NCBI GenBank assembly: GCA_965221655.1
Contig: OZ244906.1
Coordinates: 62,001-126,000 of the forward strand
Length of the DNA: 64,000 nt
Reading direction: 5' to 3'
Source of the DNA: Bin107 sp965221655
Lineage (GTDB): Bacteria; UBA8248
The position numbers and the translations under genes are program-made. Positions 25,143 through 34,491 of this stretch are shown here, in pieces. Positions within the stretch are counted from its first letter, which is position 1. The number at the start of each line of letters is the position of its first letter. The notes beneath the pieces were generated by a model that did no database searches, was not told the origin of the DNA, and saw only the letters and a program-made list of their open reading frames with translations.

Positions 25143-25442
25143 CTAGTGGAGATCGCCCTCGCGCCCATAGAGCTTGTGGCGCGGGCGGCCCGCCAGAATC
25201 TCCGCCTTCCCCCAGTCTGTCACCGCGCGAAAGGCGTCGCTCCGAATGAAGGCCATAAAGGCTTCCTGCGCCTCCCACTCCGAGAGGATGGTGTAGGAGT
25301 TGGGGTTCTTCACCTGCTGGTAGAGCAGACTCTGCACGTGGCCCGCCTGGTCTTCGAGGGCGTTGGCCACGGCCTCGAATTTTTCCTCAAACTCTTTTTC
25401 CTTGCCCGGCAGCACCTCGTAATACATGCCCACGGTGATCAT
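25143..25442 (-). CDS. Antibiotic-biosynthesis-monooxygenase (ABM)-fold protein
   Basis: 99-residue dimeric alpha/beta-barrel protein. It has MITVGMYYEVLPGKEKEFEE, a central LLYQQVKNPNSYTILSEW, and FMAFIRSDAFRAV, as in ABM/YgiN-type proteins that oxygenate quinols or degrade haem. The ATG overlaps the stop of the PEP-mutase-like gene (ATGA), so it is translationally coupled. The substrate is not determinable; the operon suggests an aromatic or hydroxy-acid intermediate. Confidence 0.82.
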   Translation of the reverse strand: MITVGMYYEVLPGKEKEFEEKFEAVANALEDQAGHVQSLLYQQVKNPNSYTILSEWEAQEAFMAFIRSDAFRAVTDWGKAEILAGRPRHKLYGREGDLH

Positions 25443-26326
25443 GGTTGCTCCCTGTGCTCTTGGAGGTAGTCCCGCTCCCACGCCTGAATTTCCGATATCC
25501 CCAGGGCGTCGTTGTACTCCTGAAAGGTGGCCATCATCTCCCGCGCCGTGCGCGTGGAGCCCTCCTGTTTCAGAATGTGCAGCACGTCGCTCACCGCCTT
25601 GAGGTAGGTGCAGCGCACGATGCCCGGGTAGACCACGACGGCGAAGCCCAGCGCGCGCAACTCGGCGAGCTCCAGGGCCGCCTCGCGTCTTGATTCGTCC
25701 AGCGTGGTGACGTGGGGCGGGGGCACTTCTGCGGCGATGCGCCTGAGCTCCTCCTCGGTGCCTTCCACCTCGATGAAGGTGAGGTCCGCGCCCGCCTCCC
25801 TGTAGGCGACCGCGCGGCGAATCGCCTCGTCCAGCCCGTGGTCGGCGGCGGCGTCCGTGCGCGCGAGGATGAGAAAATCCGCACTCCTGCGCGCGTCGAG
25901 AGCAGCTTTGAGCTTGCCGAGTTGTTCTTCGAGCGCGATGACGGGAACCGAACCGGGCAGAAAGCCGCACTTTTTGGGCGTTACCTGATCCTCGAGCTGG
26001 ATGCAGGCGACGCCCGCCGCTTCGAGCTCGCGCACCGTGCGAATCACGTTCACGGCGTTGCCGTAGCCCGTGTCGGCGTCGGCGATGAGCGGAATGGTGG
26101 TGGCCTGGACGACGTTGCGGCAGACGTCTGCCACCTCGCGCAGGGTCATGAAGCCCACGTCGGGCTTTCCGAGCAGCGCTGCCGAGGCGCCGTTGCCCGT
26201 CAGGTAGTTCACCTCGAACCCCGCCGCCTCGACCATGCGCGCACTGAACGCGTCGATGCAGGCGGGGGCGAGCACCTGGCCCCTCTCTTCGATGAGCGCG
26301 CGAAGGCGCGCGCCGCGGTGGGTCAT
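25439..26326 (-). CDS. Isocitrate lyase/PEP mutase-family protein (methylisocitrate lyase-like)
   Basis: 295-residue carbon-carbon lyase family member. The Mg-binding DADTGYGN, the loop QLEDQVTPKKCGF with the KKCG active-site Cys, and LILARTDA are all present, so it is probably catalytically active on a 2-hydroxy or 2-oxo dicarboxylate. The start is the ATG at 26326; the frame extends upstream without similarity. It is the first gene of the minus-strand operon 26326-22321 and is divergent from the polysaccharide cluster. Oxaloacetate decarboxylase or 2,3-dimethylmalate lyase activity is also possible. Confidence 0.87.
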   Translation of the reverse strand: MTHRGARLRALIEERGQVLAPACIDAFSARMVEAAGFEVNYLTGNGASAALLGKPDVGFMTLREVADVCRNVVQATTIPLIADADTGYGNAVNVIRTVRELEAAGVACIQLEDQVTPKKCGFLPGSVPVIALEEQLGKLKAALDARRSADFLILARTDAAADHGLDEAIRRAVAYREAGADLTFIEVEGTEEELRRIAAEVPPPHVTTLDESRREAALELAELRALGFAVVVYPGIVRCTYLKAVSDVLHILKQEGSTRTAREMMATFQEYNDALGISEIQAWERDYLQEHREQP

Positions 26327-26460
26327 GGGTTCGTCCTTTGAACGGGTGGACTGGCTAGGCGAAAGTTCGCCCACGCGCCGCCTTCGTGTCAAGCGAGTCT
26401 TGTGCTCCGCCCGCGCGGGGGGCTAGAGTGGGCCTCGCCGCCACACGGGGTTCCTATCGT

Positions 26461-27246
26461 ATGCCGAAAAGACGCTCCGCCTTGCGCGAGTCGCCCGAAG
26501 CGGCCGTGCTCGCCCGCGCCGTCGCACGTTCGCTCGCGCAGGGCTGTGCGGGGCTTCGCCATCTCTCCACGCCGCTGGGCCGGGCGAGCTACGTCCGCAA
26601 GGCGCAAACCATCGCGCAGAGCATGGAGACCCACTGCGCCGGCGGCCGAAGAATTCTCGACTGGGGCTGTGGCTACGGGCAGATGTCCTGGCTGCTGCGC
26701 AATGCGGGGTTCGAGGTCGTCGCCTACACCATCGAGCCGCAAGTCCCTTGTGCGCACAACCTGTTTTTGCGCGAGCAAAACCTCGCGCTCGTCCACGGGG
26801 AGGACCCGGTGCGCCTGCCCTTCAAGGAGGCGGCTTTCGACGCCGTCTTATCCTGCGGCGTACTCGAACACGTCGAGGACGAGTGCGGCTCGCTCGCGGA
26901 AATCGCGCGCGTCCTGCGTCCGGGCGGGCTGTTTTTCGTCATGATGCTGCCCAACGCCGCGAGCTGGGCGGAATTTCTCGCCCGGCGCGTCTTTCGCGCG
27001 AGCGATCACGACAGGCTCTACACGATGGATGCGGTGCGCGCACTGCTCGCCCGCTTCGGGTTTCACGCCCTGGAGACCTGGTACGCGAATACGTTGCCGA
27101 GGAATCTGACGCCCTTGCCCGAAAGCCTGAGAAGGCGGCTGGGGGCGTACCCGTGCGCGTGGCTGCGCGCCGAGAGGTGGGTGTCGCGGGTTCCCGGGGT
27201 CGCCCGGCTGAGCGGGGTCGTCGAGGGCGTCTTTCGCCGCACGTGA
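26461..27246 (+). CDS. SAM-dependent methyltransferase, start of the polysaccharide cluster
   Basis: 261-residue class I methyltransferase. Motif I is ILDWGCGYGQMSWLL, then VVAYTIEPQ, DAVLSCGVLEHVEDE and LRPGGLFFVMMLPN. A basic N-terminus precedes the fold, with a C-terminal extension of about 60 residues. The ATG at 26461 was preferred over an upstream in-frame ATG whose extra residues are unlike the family. It lies 12 bp before a GT4 gene, so it may methylate a sugar residue or lipid-linked intermediate. Confidence 0.82.
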   Translation: MPKRRSALRESPEAAVLARAVARSLAQGCAGLRHLSTPLGRASYVRKAQTIAQSMETHCAGGRRILDWGCGYGQMSWLLRNAGFEVVAYTIEPQVPCAHNLFLREQNLALVHGEDPVRLPFKEAAFDAVLSCGVLEHVEDECGSLAEIARVLRPGGLFFVMMLPNAASWAEFLARRVFRASDHDRLYTMDAVRALLARFGFHALETWYANTLPRNLTPLPESLRRRLGAYPCAWLRAERWVSRVPGVARLSGVVEGVFRRT

Positions 27247-27258
27247 CGGGAGGGCGCG

Positions 27259-28368
27259 ATGCGCGTTTTGGTGGTTTCGCGTTTTTTGGCGGAGCCGACC
27301 CACCGGGCGAAGCTCACTGCGCTCGCCGAAAGGCCGGGCGTCGAGGTGTTCGCACTCGCACCCGCGCACTGGCGAGAGGGGGGGCGCGTGCACGTCTGCC
27401 GGGCGGGTGAGGAGGGCGGTTTTCGCCTCTTTGCGGGAAAAATCGCCCTGAGCGGTCGGGTGGGCGGGCATTTCTACCGGGCGGGGCTGCGTCGCGCGCT
27501 GCGGGCGGCGCGCCCGCACATCGTGCACCTGGAGGAGCAATCCTACGGCCTCGCGGCGGCGCAGGCGCTGGTGTGCGCGTCGCGCATGCGGGAGCGTCCC
27601 CGGGTGCTGGTTACGTGTTCGGAAAACGCGCAGGCCGCTCTGCCTCTGCGCGCGCGGATGGTCGAGCGCTTCGTCTTTCGGCGGGCGGACGCCCTGCTCG
27701 TCTACGCGGCGAGCGCCAGGGAGCGGCTTGCGCGCGCCGGCGCGCCGCTCGAGAAGGTGCGCGCTCTCCCGCAGTGGGGGGTGGACCCGGGGCTCTTTCG
27801 CCCGCCCGCCGGCGGTGCGCGCGCGTTTCTCGCCGGCTACGCGGGCCGCCTGGTGGAGGCGAAAGGCGTGGACGTTTTCCTGAAAGCCCTGGCGCGCCTG
27901 CCCGGAGAATGGCGCGCGCAGATAGTGGGCGAGGGGAGTGCGCGGCAGGCACTGGAGCGGCTCGCGCACAGCCTCGGCATCGCGCCTCGGGTGGAGTTCG
28001 TCGGCGGCGTGGAACGCGCGCGCATGCCTGGGTACATGCGTGGGTGGCGCGCCCTCGTGCTCCCCTCGCGGGAGACCCCGCGCTGGCGCGAGCAGTTCGG
28101 GCGCGTTCTGATCGAGGCGATGGCCTGCGGGGCCGTGCCCGTGGGAGCGGCCACGGGGGAGATACCCCGCACCATCGGAGCGGAGGGGTGGGTGTTTCCT
28201 GAAAACGACCATGCGGCCCTGGCGCGGATTCTCACAGGCTTAGGGGACGACCCCGCACGATGCCGCCGCCTGGCCGAGGCGGGTCGCAAGAGAGTGCTCG
28301 CCACTTTCGCGTGGGAGGTCGTGGCCGAGAAGATCCACCGCCTCTACCGGGAAATTCTAGGGGAATAG
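27259..28368 (+). CDS. Glycosyltransferase family 4
   Basis: 369-residue GT-B enzyme transferring a sugar from a nucleotide donor. The acceptor half starts MRVLVVSRFLAEPTHR. The donor half has LAGYAGRLVEAKGVDVFLKAL, WRAQIVGEGSAR, VEFVGGVERARMPGY and the E-x7-E motif EQFGRVLIEAMACG. The preceding GGGAGGGC is a good SD. It is packed between the methyltransferase (12 bp) and the flippase (7 bp). No membrane segment; probably cytoplasmic and membrane-associated. Confidence 0.88.
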   Translation: MRVLVVSRFLAEPTHRAKLTALAERPGVEVFALAPAHWREGGRVHVCRAGEEGGFRLFAGKIALSGRVGGHFYRAGLRRALRAARPHIVHLEEQSYGLAAAQALVCASRMRERPRVLVTCSENAQAALPLRARMVERFVFRRADALLVYAASARERLARAGAPLEKVRALPQWGVDPGLFRPPAGGARAFLAGYAGRLVEAKGVDVFLKALARLPGEWRAQIVGEGSARQALERLAHSLGIAPRVEFVGGVERARMPGYMRGWRALVLPSRETPRWREQFGRVLIEAMACGAVPVGAATGEIPRTIGAEGWVFPENDHAALARILTGLGDDPARCRRLAEAGRKRVLATFAWEVVAEKIHRLYREILGE

Positions 28369-28375
28369 GGCGGGC

Positions 28376-29833
28376 ATGGAGGAGGCGAGGCCGGTCGCCG
28401 GGAGTTCGGGCTGGATGCTGCTCGGCAAGGTGTTCGAGCGCGTTGTGCGGCTGGTCGTGGTGGTTGCCCTGGCGCGGATGCTCGGGGTGCGCACCTTCGG
28501 TGGGTACGCCTTCGCCCTGGCCTACGCGGAGACGTGGTGCGTCTTCGCCGATTGGGGGCTGCACGGCGTCATGGTGCGCGCGATGGCGCGCGACCCCACC
28601 CGTGCGCCCACGATACTGGGGCAGGGAATCGCGCTCAAGGCCGCTCTTTCGCTCGCGGGCTGGGCGGCGGCGAGTCTGGTGGCGTTCTTCGCTCTCCCCG
28701 CGGGCGAGACGCAGGGCGCGACTCTGGTCGCGTGTCTTTTCATTTTCGTCTCGTTTCGGGTGGTCTCGCTGCGCGCGGCGTTTGAGGCGCCCTTCCGCGC
28801 GCGCCTGAAAATGACCGCCCCCACTCTGGCCTGGATGGGAGCGGAAGCGCTCTCGGCCCTGTGCCTGTTGTGGGCGGCGTGGCGCGGATGGTCCCTGCCC
28901 GCACTCGTGGGCGTGCAGTTGCTGGGGACGCTCCCCGGCGTTTTTGCGCTCCTCACGGCGTGCCTGCGGGAGATGCGCCCTCGCCTCGATTTTCGCTTCC
29001 CCCTCTGGAGGCGCCTGCTCGCAGAGGCCTTGCCCGTGGGCGCTGCGCATTTGTGCATCATCGCCTACGCCCGCGTCGACCTGTTGATGCTCGAGTGGAT
29101 GAGCGGGGCGGCTTCGGTGGGCGTCTACGCCGCAGCGTATCGGTTGACGGGCTCTGTGGGCGTGTTGCCTGCGGCCCTCGCGGCGGCGCTGCTGCCCGTG
29201 GTGGTGCGTGCACACGCCGCGGGCGGGCGCGTGGCCGACCTCTACCGGGGGGCGCTGTCGCTGGTCACGGCCGCGGCGCTTCCCCTCGCCGTGGGGGGAT
29301 TCGCCTTCGCGCAAGAAGTCGTCTCGCTCCTCTACGGCCCTGCGTACCACGGGGTCGCGGACGCGCTGCGCGTGTTGTGCTGGACGATGGCCGTTAATTT
29401 CTCGCTCTACGTCGCGACCATGTTCCTGGTGGCCCTGGGGCGTGAGCGCGCCTTTTTGCTCTACGGGGTCTCTCTCGCCCTGCTGAACGTGGGGCTGAAC
29501 GCCCTGCTCATCCCCCGCTTCGACTTCGTGGGCGCGGGGTGGGCGAGCCTTCTGACCGAGAGTTTCATGGCGTGTGCGTGCCTGGCCGCGCTTGCGCGTC
29601 GTGCGGGCACTCCCCCGTGGGGGGCGATGGCGCGCGCCGCCCTGGCGGCTCTCCTCGGTGGCGCGGCGGCGCTCTGGCTGCCCGCGCCGGCCCTCCTGCG
29701 CGCCGCGTGCGGCCTTGTGCTCTACGCGGGGTGCGTGATTTGGTGGGGCGGAATTTCCGTCGAGGGGCGAAGCGCGCTATATTCGCTCTTGCCCGCAACG
29801 TGGAGACGCACCCCGGGAAGTCGCGATGGCTGA
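28376..29833 (+). CDS. wzx: Lipid-linked oligosaccharide flippase (Wzx/MATE-like)
   Basis: 485-residue integral membrane protein with about 12-14 hydrophobic helices, of the polysaccharide-flippase branch. It has MLLGKVFERVVRLVVVVALARMLG and GGYAFALAYAETW near the start, AYARVDLLMLEWM in the middle and NVGLNALLIPRFDFVGAGWASLLTE-type repeat-unit motifs near 370. It moves undecaprenyl-linked repeat units to the periplasmic face. It overlaps the GT9 gene by 8 bp. No Wzy polymerase was found beside it. Confidence 0.87.
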   Translation: MEEARPVAGSSGWMLLGKVFERVVRLVVVVALARMLGVRTFGGYAFALAYAETWCVFADWGLHGVMVRAMARDPTRAPTILGQGIALKAALSLAGWAAASLVAFFALPAGETQGATLVACLFIFVSFRVVSLRAAFEAPFRARLKMTAPTLAWMGAEALSALCLLWAAWRGWSLPALVGVQLLGTLPGVFALLTACLREMRPRLDFRFPLWRRLLAEALPVGAAHLCIIAYARVDLLMLEWMSGAASVGVYAAAYRLTGSVGVLPAALAAALLPVVVRAHAAGGRVADLYRGALSLVTAAALPLAVGGFAFAQEVVSLLYGPAYHGVADALRVLCWTMAVNFSLYVATMFLVALGRERAFLLYGVSLALLNVGLNALLIPRFDFVGAGWASLLTESFMACACLAALARRAGTPPWGAMARAALAALLGGAAALWLPAPALLRAACGLVLYAGCVIWWGGISVEGRSALYSLLPATWRRTPGSRDG

Positions 29834-31124
29834 GACGAAAGACGTGCATACGCGCGAGCAACACCTCGACGCGGCGAACTTCTTTGAGGAAGCGCGCCTG
29901 GGGGTGCCGCCCAAATCCGCCGCTCCCCCGGTGCGCGGGCAGGAGCAGATGCGCCGCAGGATTCCCGTGTTCGAGCGCGCCTACCACTACCGGGGCTCTC
30001 TGGCGCGGGGGGCGTTTCGCGCATTCGACCTCGTGGGCGAGACGCTCCTGGGGGCGCGGCGCGAGCGGCCCTCTCCCATACGCCGCGTGTTGCTGATGCG
30101 CCCCGACCACGTGGGCGATCTCGTCTGCACCCTGCCTGCCATACACGCGGTGCGCGAAAGCCTGCCCGACGCCCACGTCGACCTCCTCGTCCGCTCTTCG
30201 GCGCGCGTTCTGTTCGCGGAGGCGGAAAAAGTGGCGGGCGCGGATTTTCTCCTGTTCAACGCGGCGTGGCGCGACAGGCCGGGGCGCAAGAAATTCGCCC
30301 TGCGCTCGGCCGCGCGGCTGGTATGGCTGCTCAGGGTTCGCGCGCGCGAGATTGGCGGCCCCTACGATCTGGCGGTGGACTTCGCAGGCGATTTTCAGTC
30401 GATTCTCGCCGCCAGGCTCGCAGGAGTGCGCTATCTCGTCGGGCGCGGCATCCGGGGCGGCGGCTTCGCCCTCGACGCCGAAGCCGAGGAGACGCCCCGC
30501 CGCCACCAGGTGGAGCTCAACCTGGCGATGCTCGAACGCGCGGGGCTGGGGGCGTTTGACACCACAAATCCCTCCCTCGCCCTCACGGAGGAGGAATGCG
30601 AACAGGGGCGCGCGCGCGTGGCCGCTTTGGTCGGGGATGAATCGAGAGCCCTCATCGGGATTCACCCCGGCGCAGGCGCGCGCGATCGCGTGTGGAATCC
30701 GGCGCTTTACGGGAGGCTCATCGAGCGGGTCGCCTCGTCGATTCCCGTGCGGGTGCTGCTTCTGGGCGGGCCTGAGGATCGGGCGGTGGTGGACGAGGTA
30801 CTGGGGTCGATAAACGACCCTCTCGTGCGGAGCGGAGTGGTCGACGCCTGCGAAAAAGTGCGGGGTCTGCGCGCGCTCATGGGGGTGATGAAGGCGTGTC
30901 GCCTCTACGTCGGCAACGACGCGGGGCCGACCCACGTCGCCGCCGCCCTGGGCTTGCGCGTCGTCTGCATTTTTCAGGGACCCGCCGAGCCGAGCGTTTG
31001 GGGGCCGCGCGGGCCGAACGTGATGGTGCTCAGAAAACGCCCCGCCCCGCCCGGCGTCGCAGGGGCGGAGGAGGAGAGACGCGAGCTCGATCGCGTCTAC
31101 GAGGCGGTGCGAAGATGCGTGTAG
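29826..31124 (+). CDS. Glycosyltransferase family 9 (heptosyltransferase-like)
   Basis: 432 residues, about 80 longer than typical GT9 enzymes because of a polar N-terminal extension before RRVLLMRPDHVGDLVCTLPAI. The donor domain has LIGIHPGAGARDRVWNP, RVLLLGGPEDRAVVDEV and LYVGNDAGPTHVAAALG. GT9 members add heptose or other sugars to LPS core. It overlaps wzx by 8 bp and the next GT4 by 10 bp, so expression is coupled. Attaching heptose specifically is inference. Confidence 0.88.
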   Translation: MAETKDVHTREQHLDAANFFEEARLGVPPKSAAPPVRGQEQMRRRIPVFERAYHYRGSLARGAFRAFDLVGETLLGARRERPSPIRRVLLMRPDHVGDLVCTLPAIHAVRESLPDAHVDLLVRSSARVLFAEAEKVAGADFLLFNAAWRDRPGRKKFALRSAARLVWLLRVRAREIGGPYDLAVDFAGDFQSILAARLAGVRYLVGRGIRGGGFALDAEAEETPRRHQVELNLAMLERAGLGAFDTTNPSLALTEEECEQGRARVAALVGDESRALIGIHPGAGARDRVWNPALYGRLIERVASSIPVRVLLLGGPEDRAVVDEVLGSINDPLVRSGVVDACEKVRGLRALMGVMKACRLYVGNDAGPTHVAAALGLRVVCIFQGPAEPSVWGPRGPNVMVLRKRPAPPGVAGAEEERRELDRVYEAVRRCV

Positions 31125-32257
31125 GCATAGACGCCCGGATGCTCTCGATGGGCGGGGTGGGCACCTATTTGCGCAGCCTGCTCGCGGGTCTTGCCCGCTG
31201 CGGGGCGGGGGCGGAATATGTCGTCTTCACGGGCGCGCGAGACGCCGGGCTTTGCGCAGACTTGTGCCCCGACTTCCGCTTGGTACCCTGTGCGGCCCGG
31301 CCCTATTCGTTCGTGGAACAGGCCTGGTTCCCGCGGCTCGTCGAGCGCGAGCGGCTCGACCTCATCCACCACCCCCACTACTTCGCTCCCTGGTTCGGTG
31401 CGACGCCCGTGGTGGCGACGGTACACGACATGATTCACCAGTTGTTCCCCGCGTTTTGCCCCTCGCCGCTGCACTGGCGCGTCTCGAAGCGGATGCTCGC
31501 GAGAACGGCCCGCCGCGCGCGTATGCTGCTCGCCGTCTCCGCACACACGAAGAACGACCTTGTAACCCGCGGCGGTATAGAGCCGCAAAAGATTCGCGTA
31601 ACGCGCAACGCCCTGCCGCCCGACTGGGCGGCGGGCCGCGCGCCCGCACCCCGTGGGCTGGAGCAAGTGGGAGACGCCCCCTTTTTCCTCTACGTAGGGA
31701 ACCGAAAGCCCCACAAGAACCTGGGCGTTTTGCTGGAGGCCTTCGCGGGTCTTGCGCGCGCGGCCCCCGGCGTGCGCCTCGTCATGACGGGAGAGCGGGA
31801 GAATCTGACCGAACACTTGCGCCTTTTGCGCCTCGGGGAGGAGGTGGTGTTTTTGGGGAGCGTTTCGCCCGAAGCCCTGCCCGCGGTCTACCGCGCGGCC
31901 CTCGCACTCGTGCTGCCTTCGCGCTACGAGGGATTCGGCTATCCCGCCCTGGAGGCCATGGCGTGCGGGACGCCGCCGATTGTCTCGGACGCGGCTTCTT
32001 TGCCCGAGGTGGTCGGGGAGGCCGGCCTCGTCGTACCCGTGAACGACGTAGACGCCCTGCGCACCGCCATGCTGCGCCTGCTCGAGCGGCCTGGTCTCGG
32101 GGAATCCCTTTCTGAAAAGGCCCGGCGCCGCGCGCGCCTTTTTCGCTGGGAGCAACTGGCGACGCAAACACAGCGCGCCTACCGCGACGCATTGCGGGTT
32201 CCCCGTGGCGAGGGAGTAGCGCTCCCCGGGGAGAGGGAGGCGGGCCGATGCGGGTAG
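31115..32257 (+). CDS. Glycosyltransferase family 4
   Basis: 380-residue GT-B enzyme. The N-terminal MRVGIDARMLSMGGVGTYLRSLL and the middle FFLYVGNRKPHKNLGVLLEA match mannosyl/galactosyl-transferase GT4 proteins. The E-x7-E motif is SRYEGFGYPALEAMACG, followed by VVGEAGLVVPVNDVD. The ATG at 31115 overlaps the end of the GT9 gene; a longer frame upstream is arginine-rich noise. It overlaps the next GT4 by 10 bp. Confidence 0.9.
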   Translation: MRVGIDARMLSMGGVGTYLRSLLAGLARCGAGAEYVVFTGARDAGLCADLCPDFRLVPCAARPYSFVEQAWFPRLVERERLDLIHHPHYFAPWFGATPVVATVHDMIHQLFPAFCPSPLHWRVSKRMLARTARRARMLLAVSAHTKNDLVTRGGIEPQKIRVTRNALPPDWAAGRAPAPRGLEQVGDAPFFLYVGNRKPHKNLGVLLEAFAGLARAAPGVRLVMTGERENLTEHLRLLRLGEEVVFLGSVSPEALPAVYRAALALVLPSRYEGFGYPALEAMACGTPPIVSDAASLPEVVGEAGLVVPVNDVDALRTAMLRLLERPGLGESLSEKARRRARLFRWEQLATQTQRAYRDALRVPRGEGVALPGEREAGRCG

Positions 32258-33435
32258 CCATCGTCCACGACTGGCTCACGGGCATGAGAGGGGGCGAGAA
32301 GTGCCTTGAGGTGTTTTGCGAGATATACCCCGAGGCCGACCTCTTCACCCTCCTGCACGTGCCGGGCTCGGTTTCCCGAACCATCGAGCGCCACCGCATC
32401 CACACCAGTCCTCTCCAGCGCATACCCGGCGTCGCGCGCCGCTACCGCAGCCTGCTGCCCCTCATGCCGACGGCCGTGCGTATGTTCGCGCTCGAGGGGT
32501 ACGACTTCATTCTCTCGAGTTCGCACTGCGTCGCCAAGGGAGCGCGGGGCGGGCACAGCACCTACCACCTGAGCTATTGCCACACGCCGATGCGCTACGC
32601 CTGGAACGAATATGCGCTCTATCGCGCGCGCCTGGGCGGCGTGGCGGGGAGGTTCTTTCCGCTTCTGGTCGAATACCTGCGGAAATGGGACAACGAGGCC
32701 AACCGGGGCGTCCACGAGTTTCTCGCCAACAGCCACACGGTGGCGGAGCGCATTCGCCGCTACTACGGAAGGGAGGCGGAGGTGCTCCACCCGCCCGTGG
32801 ACACCGAGTTCTACCGCCCCTCCGGGGCCGGCGCGGGGGAGTACTACCTCATGGTGAGCGCGTTCTCTCCCTACAAGCGCGTGGACGCGGCGGTCGAGGC
32901 GTTCGGCAGGCTGGGCCGCCCGCTGCGGGTGGTGGGCGATGGGCAGGACTTCGAGCGCGTTCGCGCACTGGGCAAGCCCAACGTCGAATTTCTGGGTCGC
33001 CTGGACGCCGCCGCCGTGCGGGAGCTCTACCGGGGTTGCCGCGCCTTCGTCCTGCCGGGGGAAGAGGATTTTGGCATTGCGCCCCTGGAGGCGCAGGCGT
33101 GCGGGCGGCCCGTGCTGGCTCTGGGGGCAGGTGGTGCGCTCGAGACGGTCGTCGGCCTAAACGCGGGGGAATACGAGAGCCCGCCGGGCTTTGCGCCGCA
33201 GGAGGAGGCGCGGCCCACGGGCATGTTCTTCCCCCGCCCTGTGCCCGCCTGCATCGAGGAGGCGGTGCTTGCGTTCGAGAAGGAGGAGGGCCGCTTTTCG
33301 CCCGATGCCGCGCGCGCGCAGGCGGAGCGCTTCGCCCGCGAGAAATTCAAGCGCGCCGCGATGGAGCGCTTCGGGCAGGGGCTGCAGGACCACCGCGCGC
33401 GTCTGGAGAAGTTCGACACCGAGTCGTACGAATAA
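32248..33435 (+). CDS. Glycosyltransferase family 4
   Basis: 395-residue GT-B enzyme. It has MRVAIVHDWLTGMRGGEKCLE, then SYCHTPMRYAWNEYALYR, ANSHTVAERIRRYYG, LMVSAFSPYKRVDAAVEA and the E-x7-E motif GEEDFGIAPLEAQACG. The MRGGEK start is typical of GTs in exopolysaccharide clusters with a priming transferase, which is the next gene. It overlaps the upstream GT4 by 10 bp. Confidence 0.9.
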   Translation: MRVAIVHDWLTGMRGGEKCLEVFCEIYPEADLFTLLHVPGSVSRTIERHRIHTSPLQRIPGVARRYRSLLPLMPTAVRMFALEGYDFILSSSHCVAKGARGGHSTYHLSYCHTPMRYAWNEYALYRARLGGVAGRFFPLLVEYLRKWDNEANRGVHEFLANSHTVAERIRRYYGREAEVLHPPVDTEFYRPSGAGAGEYYLMVSAFSPYKRVDAAVEAFGRLGRPLRVVGDGQDFERVRALGKPNVEFLGRLDAAAVRELYRGCRAFVLPGEEDFGIAPLEAQACGRPVLALGAGGALETVVGLNAGEYESPPGFAPQEEARPTGMFFPRPVPACIEEAVLAFEKEEGRFSPDAARAQAERFAREKFKRAAMERFGQGLQDHRARLEKFDTESYE

Positions 33436-33483
33436 AGCAAAGCCGCCGAAAAGCGTTGCTCGATGCACAGGGGAGGTGCAGCC

Positions 33484-34479
33484 GTGTTGCGCGCATACGG
33501 CGGGTTTGGTGTTTTGGTTATCGTGGGGTGCGACCTGGCGGCGGTGGGGATCGCCTGGCGGGGTGCGGACTGGTGGACGCGAGGCGCACTCTCGGGCGCG
33601 CTTTGGGTGACGCTCCTCGCCTGGGCTCTCGCGGCTGCAGCCTCGGGTCTTTACCGCCTCCCGCCTGGTGGGGGCGGGGAAATCGCGCGCTTGGCGCGGG
33701 CGACGCTCGGGGCGGTCGTGCTTCTCGCCGCGTTCGCGTTTTTTTGCGGGGCGGAGGGAGAAAATCCTCTCGCCTTCGTCTTGCCCTTAGGGCCGGCGGC
33801 GGTGCTTCTCTTCGTCTTCCGGCGGCTGGCGCGGCCTCTCGTGCGCGGGCCGGGGGAGGGGGCGCCCGCGCCCCTGGCGGCAACGCCCGGCGCGGGGTGT
33901 GCGGGCAGGGCGAAGGCGGCGCTGGATTATTGCGTGGCCGCTCTCGCCGTGGTGGCTCTGGCCCCGCTCATGGGAGGCATCGCCCTGCTCGTCAGGTGGA
34001 CGAGCCCCGGCCCTGCGCTCTATCGCCAAGAAAGGGTCGGCTTGGACGGGGCGCGGTTTTGCATGTACAAGTTTCGCTCGATGCGCTTGGACGCCGAGGC
34101 GGGGACGGGCGCCGTATGGACGCGGGCGAACGACCCGCGGCGCACCCGCCTGGGCGCGTTTCTTCGGGGAACGAGCCTCGACGAGCTGCCCCAACTGTTC
34201 AACGTGCTGCGCGGGGAGATGAGCCTCGTCGGGCCGCGCCCCGAGCGGCCCGCGTTCGTCGAGGAGTTTCGTCGCGCGCTGCCCGATTATATGTTGCGCC
34301 ACCGGGTGAAGGCGGGCATGACGGGCTGGGCGCAGGTGAACGGCTGGCGCGGAGACACCTCGATAGAAAAAAGGCTCGCGTTCGACTTACACTACATCGA
34401 GAACTGGTCGCTGGCGTTCGACCTCAAGATTTTATGGCTCACTCTCTGGCGGGGGCTGGTGAGCGAAAATGCGTACTAG
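33484..34479 (+). CDS. Short polyprenyl-phosphate sugar phosphotransferase (priming transferase)
   Basis: Starts repeat-unit synthesis by moving a sugar-1-phosphate to undecaprenyl phosphate. 331 residues. Four hydrophobic segments (about 1-120) are followed directly by the catalytic domain: CVAALAVVALAPLMGGIALLVR helix, GPALYRQERVGLDGARFCMYKFRSM, SLDELPQLFNVLRGEMSLVGPRPERP and VKAGMTGWAQVNGWRGDTS. Relatives such as WcaJ are about 465 residues with a CoA-binding-like middle domain, which is missing here. I chose GTG at 33484, 6 nt after GGAGGT; an ATG at 33463 would add seven residues. It lies 12 bp before kdsB. Confidence 0.9.
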   Translation: MLRAYGGFGVLVIVGCDLAAVGIAWRGADWWTRGALSGALWVTLLAWALAAAASGLYRLPPGGGGEIARLARATLGAVVLLAAFAFFCGAEGENPLAFVLPLGPAAVLLFVFRRLARPLVRGPGEGAPAPLAATPGAGCAGRAKAALDYCVAALAVVALAPLMGGIALLVRWTSPGPALYRQERVGLDGARFCMYKFRSMRLDAEAGTGAVWTRANDPRRTRLGAFLRGTSLDELPQLFNVLRGEMSLVGPRPERPAFVEEFRRALPDYMLRHRVKAGMTGWAQVNGWRGDTSIEKRLAFDLHYIENWSLAFDLKILWLTLWRGLVSENAY

Positions 34480-34491
34480 GCGTCGGGGAGG

